NCBI GenBank assembly: GCA_024959975.1
Contig: JANXFM010000143.1
Location: 1-35,951, forward strand
Direction of reading: 5' to 3'
DNA length: 35,951 nt
Source of the DNA: Flavobacteriales bacterium
GTDB taxonomy: Bacteria; Bacteroidota; Bacteroidia; Flavobacteriales; UBA7430
The position numbers and the translations under genes were made by a program. Under the pieces are notes generated by a model. It saw only the letters and a program-made list of their open reading frames with translations, was not told the DNA's origin and searched no databases. Positions 22,811 to 31,670 of this stretch are shown one piece after another (position 1 is the first letter of the stretch; each line of letters starts with the position of its first letter).

Positions 22811-24238
22811 TTAATTACTTTTCTTTAATAAATAATCGAACAAAATACGAACTCCTGAGCCAGTACCACCTTTTAATCGATAATAATCATCACCCGAAAT
22901 GAAAGCAGGCCCTGCAATATCTAAATGCATCCAGGGGTAATCGGTAAAATGCTCCAAAAATTTTCCTGCCGTAATCTGCCCTGCTTCTGCGGGACCTAGG
23001 TTAGTCATGTCTGCGATATCCGACTTTAATAAATCGGCATATTCGTCCCAAAAGGGCATCATTGCCAATCTTTCGTACGTAAACTCACCACTTTCGCTTA
23101 ATTCTTGCTGAACCTGAGCATCTGCAGTACCCATGGCAACAATTCCATACTTCCCTATGGCTCTGACTGCTGCTCCAGTTAAAGTAGCAAAATCTATGAC
23201 TAATTCAGGCTCGTATTTCTTTGCATAACATAGGGCATCAGCTAAAACTAAACGACCTTCAGCATCTGTATTTAATACCTCAACCGAAGTGTTGTCCATC
23301 ATATGAATCACATCACCGGGTGCGTAAGCATTACCTCCGGGACGGTTTTCTGTAGCCGGAATCAATCCAACAACATGAATAGGTAACTCAGCCTTTGCAA
23401 TAGCATACAAAATACCTACTACTGAAGCTCCTCCCCCCATATCACATTTCATGATATCCATTGAGTTTTTTGTGGGTTTTAAACTTAAACCACCTGTATC
23501 ATACACAATTCCTTTACCTACTAAAACAATCGGCTTAGAATTCGTGTGGTTTTCCGGCTTATAAGTAAGCACATTAAATGTTGGCGGCTCCAAAGCACCC
23601 TGATTTACCGCGAGTAAACCACCCATTTTTAAAGACTCTATCTGCTTTTTATGAAGAACTTCTACTTTAAACCCGGCCTCTTTACCTAAAGCAATCATGT
23701 CTTCAGAAAACTGAAGTGCAGTTAAATAAGACAATGGTTCATTTACAAGATCACGCGCATGCAAAGCACCCGCAACAACCGCATTCATATCCCGAATAGC
23801 CCTTTCGTCAGCCTGAATATAAATGGCTTTTAAAGAGTTTCTTTTTTTATCGGCATCGGTAAAATATTTCAAAAACTGATAATTCGCCAAAGCCATACCT
23901 TCAGCTACATACAAAGAAAGACTATGATCTGAAGCAGGCACTAATTCAACCTCTTCAAACTGCGCAGCATTACATATTTTCAATAAAGCAGCACCTCTTT
24001 CTCTCGCCTTCTCAAGACGCTTACTTGCGGTTTTTTGTTCTTTAAAACACTCTATAAAGACGCTGCGTGAATACTGATTCAACTGAATAGAAAGCTTATC
24101 TTTCGCTAATTCAGACTTTACAAAATCAAGCTCATTCCTGCTTAAATCAAACTTCGACCAATCTGAATCCGGAGTTCCTAAAATGACCAAATGTCTATTT
24201 ATAGAAGACTCCTCAGCTTTATGTATAATGCTGTACAT
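22811..24238 (-). CDS. pepA: Leucyl aminopeptidase, M17 family
   Basis: This cytosolic di-metal M17 aminopeptidase removes N-terminal residues from peptides. The 475 residues include the catalytic-domain motifs VGKGIVYDTGGLSLKP and MDIMKCDMGGGASV, with metal-binding Lys and Asp. The M17 signature NTDAEGRLVLADAL is followed by DFATLTGA. The N-terminal about 160 residues are the less conserved macro-like domain. It is the first gene before pdxA and divergent from mqnC, with 37 bp between the two start codons. It might also have regulatory DNA-binding roles as in E. coli PepA, but nothing here shows that. Confidence 0.95.
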   Translation of the reverse strand: MYSIIHKAEESSINRHLVILGTPDSDWSKFDLSRNELDFVKSELAKDKLSIQLNQYSRSVFIECFKEQKTASKRLEKARERGAALLKICNAAQFEEVELVPASDHSLSLYVAEGMALANYQFLKYFTDADKKRNSLKAIYIQADERAIRDMNAVVAGALHARDLVNEPLSYLTALQFSEDMIALGKEAGFKVEVLHKKQIESLKMGGLLAVNQGALEPPTFNVLTYKPENHTNSKPIVLVGKGIVYDTGGLSLKPTKNSMDIMKCDMGGGASVVGILYAIAKAELPIHVVGLIPATENRPGGNAYAPGDVIHMMDNTSVEVLNTDAEGRLVLADALCYAKKYEPELVIDFATLTGAAVRAIGKYGIVAMGTADAQVQQELSESGEFTYERLAMMPFWDEYADLLKSDIADMTNLGPAEAGQITAGKFLEHFTDYPWMHLDIAGPAFISGDDYYRLKGGTGSGVRILFDYLLKKSN

Positions 24239-24275
24239 TTTTTCTTAATTTTGAACTGTAAAAATAGGCATTTTA

Positions 24276-25400
24276 ATGGATACGCAGAAGCTATTAGACA
24301 GGGCATTACAATTTGACAATTTGAGTGCGAAAGAAGGATTATTCCTTTTTAAGAACGCTGCAACATCAGATTTGATGTTTGTTGCAAATACACTTCGCAA
24401 GAAACAAGTGTCCGGCAATAAGGTTACCTGGATTATCGACAGAAATGCCAACACTACAAACGTCTGCATTGCCAATTGTAAATTCTGTAATTTTTTTAGA
24501 ATTCCGGGTCACAAGGAGGCTTACACAACTACCATAGAGGAATACACTCAGAAAATTGAGGAAACCATTCGTTACGGAGGAGAACAATTATTACTTCAAG
24601 GTGGACACCACCCCGATTTAGGATTAGACTTTTACTGCGATTTATTTCGCCAAATAAAAAAGAAATTCCCAAACATTAAGCTTCACGCATTAGGACCACC
24701 GGAAATTGCTCACATTAGCAAAATAGACGGCAAAAGTCATAAAGAAGTTTTAGAAACCTTAATGGAAGCCGGACTCGACAGCTTACCTGGAGCAGGAGCA
24801 GAAATCCTTGACGACAGGGTTCGTAGAATGATTTCAAAAGGAAAATGTGGAGCTCAAGAATGGTTAGATGTGATGCGTGTTGCACATCAATTAAACCTGA
24901 CCACTTCAGCTACGATGATGTTTGGACATATAGAAACCAAACTAGAACGCTTTGAACATCTGGTAAAAATCAGAGAGGTTCAATCTGAAAAGCCTAAAAA
25001 CGCTAAAGGCTTCCTAGCTTTTATTGCCTGGCCATTTCAGGATGATGGGACTTTACTGAAACGCGTTAGAGGAATCTCAAATAATGTTGATGCAGATGAA
25101 TACATTCGCATGGTTGCCTTGTCGAGAATTATGCTCCCGAATGTAAAAAACATTCAAGCATCATGGCTAACTGTTGGTAAAGCAGTGGGACAAATGTGTT
25201 TACACGCAGGCGCTAATGATTTTGGATCCATTATGATTGAAGAGAATGTGGTCTCGGCTGCTGGAGCTCCTCACAGATTTACCTCCTCAACAATTCAAGA
25301 GGCTATTCGCGAAGCAGGATTTGAACCCCAATTGAGAACCCAACAATATGAATACAGAACATTGCCTGAAGTGATGGAAGAACAGGTGATTAATTATTGA
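24276..25400 (+). CDS. mqnC: Cyclic dehypoxanthinyl futalosine synthase (menaquinone futalosine pathway)
   Basis: This radical-SAM enzyme cyclises dehypoxanthine futalosine in the alternative menaquinone pathway. The [4Fe-4S]-SAM motif is C64-IAN-C68-KF-C71 (CX3CX2C). GGEQLLLQGGHHPDLGLDFY, HALGPPEI and SGLPGAGAEIL-like LDSLPGAGAEILDDRVR are diagnostic of the MqnC/MqnE group. The C-terminal FGSIMIEENVVSAAGA and the 374-residue length fit MqnC. Together with the absence here of classical men genes, this suggests futalosine-route menaquinone, consistent with anaerobic respiration in Bacteroidota. ribE lies 69 bp downstream on the same strand. Confidence 0.94.
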   Translation: MDTQKLLDRALQFDNLSAKEGLFLFKNAATSDLMFVANTLRKKQVSGNKVTWIIDRNANTTNVCIANCKFCNFFRIPGHKEAYTTTIEEYTQKIEETIRYGGEQLLLQGGHHPDLGLDFYCDLFRQIKKKFPNIKLHALGPPEIAHISKIDGKSHKEVLETLMEAGLDSLPGAGAEILDDRVRRMISKGKCGAQEWLDVMRVAHQLNLTTSATMMFGHIETKLERFEHLVKIREVQSEKPKNAKGFLAFIAWPFQDDGTLLKRVRGISNNVDADEYIRMVALSRIMLPNVKNIQASWLTVGKAVGQMCLHAGANDFGSIMIEENVVSAAGAPHRFTSSTIQEAIREAGFEPQLRTQQYEYRTLPEVMEEQVINY

Positions 25401-25469
25401 TAAGTTAACAGTTGACAATATGCAGTTTGCAGTTAAATTTTTTCCAACAACTAACAACCATCAGCCAAT

Positions 25470-26057
25470 ATGTTTACAGGAATCATAGAACAATTAGGAA
25501 CGGTAAAAAACATCATTCGTGAGAAAGGGAACCTCCATCTTACTATTGATGCTGCAATGACCCCCGAACTTAAAATAGATCAGAGCATAGCACACAATGG
25601 TGTTTGCCTTACCGTGGTATCAATTCATGGAAATGAATACACGGTAACAGCCATTCAGGAAACCCTTGAAAAAACAAATCTTAGCAACTTAAACACAGAC
25701 GATATAATCAATTTAGAACGTTGCATGAAAATAGGTGAAAGACTAGATGGTCACATTGTACAAGGCCATGTGGATAAAACTGCTATTTGTAAGGATGTTA
25801 AAACTGAAGATGGATCCTGGGTTTTCAGTTTTGAGTACGACAAAAATTCTCCTTCGGAAATTACTGTTGAAAAAGGATCTATTACAGTAAATGGCACGAG
25901 TCTGACTGTGGTAAACTCAAAAGACAACGGCTTTTCAGTATGTATCATCCCTTATACCTTTGAGAATACTTGCTTCAAAAACTTAAAGAAAGGCGATCAG
26001 GTCAATTTAGAATTTGATATCATCGGCAAGTATGTTGCACGTATGGTGGGGAAATAA
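25470..26057 (+). CDS. ribE: Riboflavin synthase alpha subunit
   Basis: Riboflavin synthase dismutates two 6,7-dimethyl-8-ribityllumazines into riboflavin. The 195-residue protein begins MFTGIIEQLGTV and shows the two tandem lumazine-binding repeats. NGVCLTVVSI (about 47-56) matches NGTSLTVVNS (about 142-151). LDGHIVQGHVD occurs at the repeat junction. It follows mqnC on the same strand, is possibly cotranscribed with it, and ends at a strong hairpin terminator. I see no FMN riboswitch upstream. Confidence 0.95.
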   Translation: MFTGIIEQLGTVKNIIREKGNLHLTIDAAMTPELKIDQSIAHNGVCLTVVSIHGNEYTVTAIQETLEKTNLSNLNTDDIINLERCMKIGERLDGHIVQGHVDKTAICKDVKTEDGSWVFSFEYDKNSPSEITVEKGSITVNGTSLTVVNSKDNGFSVCIIPYTFENTCFKNLKKGDQVNLEFDIIGKYVARMVGK

Positions 26058-26073
26058 ATCGAATCCATAAAAC

Positions 26074-26104
26074 AAAAGCTCCACAAAATGTGGAGCTTTT
26101 TAAA
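26074..26104 (+). terminator. Rho-independent terminator after ribE
   Basis: Arms AAAAGCTCCACA (26074-26085) and TGTGGAGCTTTT (26089-26100) form a 12-bp perfect stem with a 3-nt loop, followed by a short T-run. It is nearly symmetrical and may work in both directions. The remaining 26105-26305 stretch contains no recognisable gene. Confidence 0.85.
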
Positions 26105-26305
26105 TTCGAATCATTAACTAACTATAAGATAAAACCCATTATTCATACAATACAACTCAGCAAACAAAATATAGCTACATTAAACAATTATTCCATACAA
26201 CAAATTTAAGGCAAATATGCATGCGTGTAAATAGGTGATGTCACTCATTTTTAGGGTAACATTACCACATAAAAAATAAATTAGGATTTCCCAACTGAAT
26301 AAAAA

Positions 26306-27556
26306 CTACTGCCCCGAACGAATAGCTTCTACAGGGTCTAAGCGAGCAGCCGAAAGCGCAGGGATTATACCTGAAATAACACCAATTAATATAGACACAC
26401 ATAAGCCTGTAAAGATATTATTGACTGACAAAGCGACGTCAAATTCAATATAATTATTAGCAAGCACTGTCCCTGTGTAAACAAGCAATAAACCCAAAGC
26501 ACCTCCAATTAGACACAACAAAATGGCTTCAAATAAAAACTGCAACAAGATGAAATAATTCCGGGCTCCTATAGCTTTTTGAATCCCTATAATATTAGTT
26601 CTTTCCTTAACGGAAACAAACATAATATTGGCAATGCCAAAACCTCCAACTAACAATGAAAATCCTCCGATAATAATTCCCGCTAAATCAATTACACGAA
26701 ACATCACATCAATTCCTTTTGATAATATGCTAATCTCGTTCAAGGCAAAATCATCATCAGATTTAGGGGAAAGCCTTCTTACAGAGCGCATCACCCTAGT
26801 TAAATCATCTTTTAACTGATCATTAGTAACTCCCTGTTTAGCCTTAACCATAAACATCGGATTAACAGACTCACTATTCAAACGCATAAAATTGCGTGCA
26901 AACTTTACGGGGATAACAATATTGTCATCATCACTATTTCCTATAATACTATCACCTGCCTTTTCGAAAACACCAACAACCAAGACCTTTTGCCCCATAA
27001 ATCTGATAACTTTTCCGAGTGGATTATCCCCTTTAAAAAGTTCTTCGACGATATTTGAACCGACAACTGCTACCGGTTTCCCGGTTGCCGACTCAAGCAA
27101 AGAAAAATATCTCCCGGAAGAAAGTTCAAAACCATAAACATCCTGATAAGCATGTGAAACAGCAGCCACTCCAATGCCCTCAACATCATTTGATTCAAAT
27201 TTGGCAGTTTTATTTTCTGCTCCGGCAACAAATGCAACTGCTTCAGCCATTTCCAGACGTTGTTCTAAAACAGGCAATTCCTTAAAAGTTGGAACAGGTC
27301 TCTGATAATATTTCCACCAGGGATATTCACCATCCATAGCCCAGGGCCATTTTGTTACAAAAACTACATTATCGCCCAAAGAATCCACATTATTTCTAAT
27401 GTTGCGCTCTAAAGAATCGACCACGGCAAATACAGATATAATCGCAAAAATCCCAATAGTGACACCTAGTAAAGAAAGAAGAGTTCGTAGTTTATTTCCA
27501 ATTAATGCCTGAATTGCAAAACGAAAACTTTCATGTAATATTTTTAATAATATCAT
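26306..27556 (-). CDS. MacB/FtsX-type ABC transporter permease
   Basis: This 416-residue inner-membrane protein has the MacB layout. One N-terminal helix (about 21-45, NKLRTLLSLLGVTIGIFAIISV) is followed by a periplasmic MacB-PCD-type domain (about 50-270, with GRYFSLLESATGKPVAVVGS and NPLGKVIRFMGQKVLVVGVF). Three C-terminal helices make the FtsX domain (VKERTNIIGIQKAIGA, then two more), ending PALSAARLDPVEAIRSGQ. Such permeases work with a MacB/LolD-type ATPase in efflux, lipoprotein or peptide processes. No ATPase gene is in the window, so partner and substrate are unknown. It is flanked by genes on the opposite strand and stands alone. Confidence 0.9.
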   Translation of the reverse strand: MILLKILHESFRFAIQALIGNKLRTLLSLLGVTIGIFAIISVFAVVDSLERNIRNNVDSLGDNVVFVTKWPWAMDGEYPWWKYYQRPVPTFKELPVLEQRLEMAEAVAFVAGAENKTAKFESNDVEGIGVAAVSHAYQDVYGFELSSGRYFSLLESATGKPVAVVGSNIVEELFKGDNPLGKVIRFMGQKVLVVGVFEKAGDSIIGNSDDDNIVIPVKFARNFMRLNSESVNPMFMVKAKQGVTNDQLKDDLTRVMRSVRRLSPKSDDDFALNEISILSKGIDVMFRVIDLAGIIIGGFSLLVGGFGIANIMFVSVKERTNIIGIQKAIGARNYFILLQFLFEAILLCLIGGALGLLLVYTGTVLANNYIEFDVALSVNNIFTGLCVSILIGVISGIIPALSAARLDPVEAIRSGQ

Positions 27557-27693
27557 AATTTAAATCTCTTGTAAAGATAAAATTTTATGCACTATTATTA
27601 AACCTTGGCAAACAGAAACTACGAACACTTTTTTAATCTCAAATTTTTCTAAAATTTGGAGCCTAAAATTCGACTTTATTTAAAGTGAATTTC

Positions 27694-27701
27694 TACTTTT
27701 G
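27694..27701 (+). promoter_or_regulatory. -7 box upstream of purH
   Basis: TACTTTTG matches TAnnTTTG and lies 31 bp before the TTG start codon. A -33 TTG at the right distance is not evident. Confidence 0.4.
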
Positions 27702-27732
27702 CTAAAGTATTAAGCATCTCAAACTTAAAGCT

Positions 27733-29247
27733 TTGAAAAAAATTCAAAACGCCCTTATTTCGGTTTTTCACAAAGACCGTCTAGAACCAATCATTGAAGA
27801 ATTAAACCGCTTAGATGTAACCATTTACTCTACCGGAGGAACCCAAAAATTTATCGAAGACGTTGGAGTCTCTGTTGTTCCTGTTGAGAATTTAACAAGC
27901 TACCCATCTATTTTAGGAGGACGCGTAAAGACACTTCATCCAAATATTTTTGGCGGAATTTTGGCTCGACGTCACGAATCTAGCGATTTAGAACAATTAG
28001 AGCAATACAACATCCCTGAACTTGACCTAATCATTGTTGATCTGTATCCATTTGAAGACACTGTCGCTTCGGGAGCTGATGAGCAAGCGATTATTGAGAA
28101 AATAGACATCGGGGGTATTTCCTTAATTCGCGCAGCTGCAAAAAATTATAAAGACACATTAATTGTTCCTTCGAGGGAAGATTATCAAGAAACTCTTGAC
28201 ATCTTAAGATCTCAGGAAGGTTCTACCTCCATCGAGCAGAGAAAAGCTTTTGCATCTAAAGCATTCCATATTTCTTCGCACTATGACACAGCTATATTTA
28301 ATTACTTTAACGATGGTTCAATTACCGCTCTAAAACAAAGTATTCAGGAATCGAAAACACTGCGTTACGGAGAAAATCCTCACCAGGAAGGTACTTTCTA
28401 TGGTAAATTGGATGATATGTTTGAGCAATTAAATGGTAAAGAATTATCATACAACAATCTATTAGACGTTGATGCTGCCGTTAATTTAATGGCTGAATTC
28501 GACGAAACTACTTTTGCTGTCCTTAAACACAATAATGCTTGTGGTTTAGCTTCTCGAGAAAACCTTATCGATGCCTGGAAAGATGCCCTTGCAGCAGACC
28601 CCGTTTCTGCTTTTGGGGGAGTGTTGATAACTAATAGAAAAGTGAATATTGAAACTGCCGAAGAAATTCATAAATTGTTCTTCGAAGTGATTATCGCTCC
28701 GGCTTACGATGAGGCTGCTTTAGAATTGTTTAAAACAAAGAAAAATCGCGTCGTTCTTGTACAAAAAGAAGTGGAAATGCCTGCCAAAACAGTTCGAACG
28801 ATCTTAAACGGTGTGTTAGAACAAGACAAAGATTCGAAAACTGATACCATTGCAGATATGAAAAATGTTTGCAAAGTATTAGCTACTGAAGAACAAAAAA
28901 CGGATTTAGCCTTCGCTTCTAAGCTTTGTAAAAACACCAAATCGAACACGATTATTTTCGCTAAAAACAAGCAATTATTATCAGGTGGTGTAGGGCAAAC
29001 TTCGCGTGTAGATGCTTTGAAGCAAGCTATTGTTAAGGCTAAAGCTTTTGGATTTGACCTGAATGGTGCAGTGATGGCTTCTGATGCTTTCTTCCCTTTC
29101 CCTGATTGTGTGGAACTGGCAGACAAAGAAGGTATTAAAGCAGTAATCCAACCAGGTGGTTCTATCAAAGATCAATTATCAATTGATTACTGCGATGAAC
29201 ACAAAATGGCGATGGTCTTCACAGGAACGAGGCATTTCAAACACTAA
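27733..29247 (+). CDS. purH: Bifunctional AICAR formyltransferase / IMP cyclohydrolase
   Basis: PurH performs the last two steps of purine synthesis to IMP. The 504 residues hold the N-terminal MGS-like cyclohydrolase domain (ALISVFHKDRL, STGGTQKFIEDVGV, GGRVKTLHPNIFGGIL) and the transformylase domain (LRYGENPHQEGTFYG, LKHNNACGLA with the catalytic Lys-His, SDAFFPFPDCVE, QPGGSIKDQ). The start is TTG at 27733; the sequence KKIQNALISVF fits the family N-terminus directly after it and no ATG is available nearby. It is followed by a wobble-rich hairpin and then mreB. Confidence 0.96.
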   Translation: MKKIQNALISVFHKDRLEPIIEELNRLDVTIYSTGGTQKFIEDVGVSVVPVENLTSYPSILGGRVKTLHPNIFGGILARRHESSDLEQLEQYNIPELDLIIVDLYPFEDTVASGADEQAIIEKIDIGGISLIRAAAKNYKDTLIVPSREDYQETLDILRSQEGSTSIEQRKAFASKAFHISSHYDTAIFNYFNDGSITALKQSIQESKTLRYGENPHQEGTFYGKLDDMFEQLNGKELSYNNLLDVDAAVNLMAEFDETTFAVLKHNNACGLASRENLIDAWKDALAADPVSAFGGVLITNRKVNIETAEEIHKLFFEVIIAPAYDEAALELFKTKKNRVVLVQKEVEMPAKTVRTILNGVLEQDKDSKTDTIADMKNVCKVLATEEQKTDLAFASKLCKNTKSNTIIFAKNKQLLSGGVGQTSRVDALKQAIVKAKAFGFDLNGAVMASDAFFPFPDCVELADKEGIKAVIQPGGSIKDQLSIDYCDEHKMAMVFTGTRHFKH

Positions 29248-29261
29248 AATTGAATGTTTTC

Positions 29262-29289
29262 CAACGAATGCTCTCAAGAGTGTTCGTTG
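29262..29289 (+). terminator. Hairpin between purH and mreB
   Basis: Arms CAACGAATGCTCT (29262-29274) and AGAGTGTTCGTTG (29277-29289) pair over 13 bp including two G-U wobbles, with a very small loop. Only a loose T-rich stretch follows (CATATTTTACT). It may be a weak terminator, an mRNA 3-prime stabiliser for purH, or part of the mreB leader. Confidence 0.5.
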
Positions 29290-29323
29290 CATATTTTACT
29301 AATACATTAAATATAAAAAGCTC

Positions 29324-30349
29324 ATGGGATTGTTCGACTTCATGACACAAGACATTGCCATTGACCTGGGAACTGCAAACACACTAATTATCCATAACGA
29401 TAAAGTTGTTGTAGATCAGCCATCAATTGTTGCCATCGACCGCAAATCTGAAAAGATTATTGCAGTCGGAAAAAGGGCACAACAGATGCATGGAAAGTCG
29501 CATAAAGGAATCAAAACAATCCGACCTCTTAAAGATGGCGTTATTGCCGATTTCGGCGCATCGGAACAGATGATTCGCGAATTGGTGAGAACCATTCCCA
29601 ATCTTCGTAACAAATTCTTTTCGCCTTCTCTAAGAATGGTTATTTGTATCCCTTCGGGAATTACACAAGTGGAAGAAAGAGCGGTAAAAGATTCAGCAGA
29701 ACAAATTGGTGCAAAAGAAGTTTATTTGATACACGAACCTATGGCAGCAGCTATCGGTATCGGGATTGATGTGCTTGAGCCAAAAGGGAATATGATCATT
29801 GACATAGGTGGTGGTACAACAGAAATTGCCGTATTAGCCTTAGGAGGTATTGTTTGTGACAAATCCATTAAAGTAGCCGGTGACGTATTTACCAGCGATA
29901 TCGTTTACTATATGCGTACACAACACAACTTGTATGTGGGTGAGCGTACAGCTGAAAAAATTAAAATTCACGTGGGTTCTGCTATTGAAGAATTAGAAAA
30001 CCCTCCGGAGGATTACCCGGTTCAGGGACGTGATTTGATGACCGGTAAACCAAAACAAATTACAGTATCGAGTGGTGAAATTGCAAAAGCACTTAACAAA
30101 TCTATCATTCAGGTAGAAGATGCTGTTATGCAGGCGCTTGCCATGACTCCTCCTGAATTGGCTGCCGACATTTACAATACCGGTATTTACTTAGCCGGTG
30201 GCGGTTCTATGCTTCGAGGATTGGACAAACGTATTTCTAAAAAAACAGAATTACCTGTTTACGTTGCCGAAGACCCGCTCAGAGCTGTAGTTCGTGGTAC
30301 CGGTATCGCACTTAAAAACATTGAATCTTTCAGTTTCTTAATGAAATAG
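29324..30349 (+). CDS. mreB: Rod shape-determining protein MreB
   Basis: MreB is the bacterial actin that organises elongasome wall synthesis beneath the membrane. The 341 residues show the actin-fold ATPase motifs: phosphate 1 IAIDLGTANTLI, phosphate 2 MIIDIGGGTTEIAVLALGG, and the adenosine motif GIYLAGGGSMLRGLDKRI. HEPMAAAIGIGIDV is also typical. It heads the mreB-mreC-mreD-mrdA-rodA cluster, 15 bp before mreC, and supports a rod-shaped cell. No promoter of the usual TAnnTTTG type was evident directly upstream, so some transcription may come from purH. Confidence 0.97.
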   Translation: MGLFDFMTQDIAIDLGTANTLIIHNDKVVVDQPSIVAIDRKSEKIIAVGKRAQQMHGKSHKGIKTIRPLKDGVIADFGASEQMIRELVRTIPNLRNKFFSPSLRMVICIPSGITQVEERAVKDSAEQIGAKEVYLIHEPMAAAIGIGIDVLEPKGNMIIDIGGGTTEIAVLALGGIVCDKSIKVAGDVFTSDIVYYMRTQHNLYVGERTAEKIKIHVGSAIEELENPPEDYPVQGRDLMTGKPKQITVSSGEIAKALNKSIIQVEDAVMQALAMTPPELAADIYNTGIYLAGGGSMLRGLDKRISKKTELPVYVAEDPLRAVVRGTGIALKNIESFSFLMK

Positions 30350-30364
30350 AATACCCGATAACTC

Positions 30365-31168
30365 ATGCGCAACTTATTTGCATTTCTCTTTAGGTATCAC
30401 GTCTTTTTCGTGTTTATCCTTTTGGAGATCATCGCTGTGGGGATGTTAATTCAAAGTCACTATTACCAGGCCTCACGTTTTGCGAGTTCATCTAATGCCT
30501 GGTCAGGTCAGATTTTAGAACACTTCAGAAATTCTACAGACTACTTTTCTCTAAAAAAAATGAACCACCTACTCGCAGAAGAGAATGCTTTATTAAAGAA
30601 TAGAATACAAAAATCTGCTATGCAAATAAGTCCCGTTAAAAAAGGACAATACGAATACATTTCTGCTAAAATCATTAAAAACTCTTACAACAAGCGAAAT
30701 AATTACTTAACCATTAACAAGGGTTCTATGCACGGCATAGAAAACGGAATGGGTGTTTGCATAAACGATGGTGTTGTAGGAATTGTACGTGATGTAACTA
30801 AACACTATGCCACTGTTATGAGCGTGTTAAATAAGAATACAGTTATCAGTACACGCTTTGCTAAATCAAATCACTTTGGAGAATTGCTTTGGGATGGAAA
30901 ATCACATTATTTTGCACAATTACACTCCATAGAAAAATACGTCGATGTTTCTGTTGGTGATAGTCTGATTACCAATAGTTTTTCCAGTATTTTTCCCGAA
31001 GGAATTACCCTTGGAACTGTAAACAGATTCCAAAGAGACGAAACCGAAAACTTTTACACGATTGAGGTTGACCTGAGTGTTAACTTTGGTAATATCGATT
31101 ACGTCTATGTGATAAAAGATATGTTAAAAGAAGAAAGACTGGAATTGGAATCGAAACAAAATGAATAA
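30365..31168 (+). CDS. mreC: Rod shape-determining protein MreC
   Basis: MreC is the periplasmic elongasome scaffold that bridges MreB/MreD and PBP2. The 267-residue protein has an N-terminal membrane helix (about 12-28, HVFFVFILLEIIAVGML). A coiled-coil segment follows (about 50-85, KKMNHLLAEENALLKNRIQ), then the beta-rich MreC core with the hallmark NKGSMHGIENGMGVCINDGVVGIV. It overlaps mreD by 8 bp, indicating coupled translation in the shape operon. Confidence 0.95.
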   Translation: MRNLFAFLFRYHVFFVFILLEIIAVGMLIQSHYYQASRFASSSNAWSGQILEHFRNSTDYFSLKKMNHLLAEENALLKNRIQKSAMQISPVKKGQYEYISAKIIKNSYNKRNNYLTINKGSMHGIENGMGVCINDGVVGIVRDVTKHYATVMSVLNKNTVISTRFAKSNHFGELLWDGKSHYFAQLHSIEKYVDVSVGDSLITNSFSSIFPEGITLGTVNRFQRDETENFYTIEVDLSVNFGNIDYVYVIKDMLKEERLELESKQNE

Positions 31169-31670
31169 AGGGTTTCAACATATCGTACGTTTTATTATTC
31201 TGATTGCTGTTCAGGTTTTGATCTTTAATAATGTGCAAATAAGTGGTTACCTCAACCCTTATGTGTACATTTTATTTATCATGTTACTTCCTCCTAAACT
31301 TCCAAAAGCTTTAGTTTTAATATTGGCTTTTGTTATGGGATTTACCATTGACATTTTTGCCGACAGCTATGGAATTCATACGGCTGCGTCTGTACTCCTA
31401 GCCTATATTCGTCCAAGCATTTTATCATTAGTATCCGTAAAGGGTGGTGAAGATTTAGAGGACATTAGTATTAAACAATTAAATTTCGGTAGATTCTTTA
31501 CTTACTCAGGAATTTTGTGTTTAATACATCATTTCACCTTATTTTATCTGGAAGCATTCCGATTAAATGAATTTTTCGACACTTTTACACGTGCTTTATT
31601 TAGCACGGCAATCAGTTTATTATTGATTCTAATGATAGAATCACTTCGCTCAAACCCACAAAAAAGATGA
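31161..31670 (+). CDS. mreD: Rod shape-determining protein MreD
   Basis: This small polytopic membrane protein (169 residues, about five hydrophobic helices) lies between mreC and the PBP2 gene, overlapping them by 8 and 4 bp. MreD sequences are weakly conserved. Helices at about 8-25, 35-65, 75-90, 115-135 and 145-163 and the motif GFTIDIFADSYGIHTAASVLLAYIR (here residues about 56-80) agree with the family. The assignment rests on topology, motif and strict operon position. Confidence 0.92.
   Translation: MNKGFQHIVRFIILIAVQVLIFNNVQISGYLNPYVYILFIMLLPPKLPKALVLILAFVMGFTIDIFADSYGIHTAASVLLAYIRPSILSLVSVKGGEDLEDISIKQLNFGRFFTYSGILCLIHHFTLFYLEAFRLNEFFDTFTRALFSTAISLLLILMIESLRSNPQKR

Noticed and set aside
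24245..24475. Minus-strand frame overlapping mqnC
   Set aside because: It is the shadow of the radical-SAM gene on the other strand and overlaps the pepA-mqnC promoter region.
25401..25469. mqnC-ribE spacer as an FMN riboswitch
   Set aside because: It is only 69 bp, far shorter than the RFN element, and lacks its conserved stems; it contains just short GTTGACA/GCAGTT-like repeats.
26306..27556. Permease plus neighbours as a complete MacAB efflux system
   Set aside because: No MacA-type adaptor, ATPase domain or TolC-like gene is adjacent; only the permease is present.
28704..29168. Minus-strand frame of about 154 codons opposite purH
   Set aside because: It lies completely inside the conserved transformylase domain of PurH; no promoter, start context or recognisable protein.
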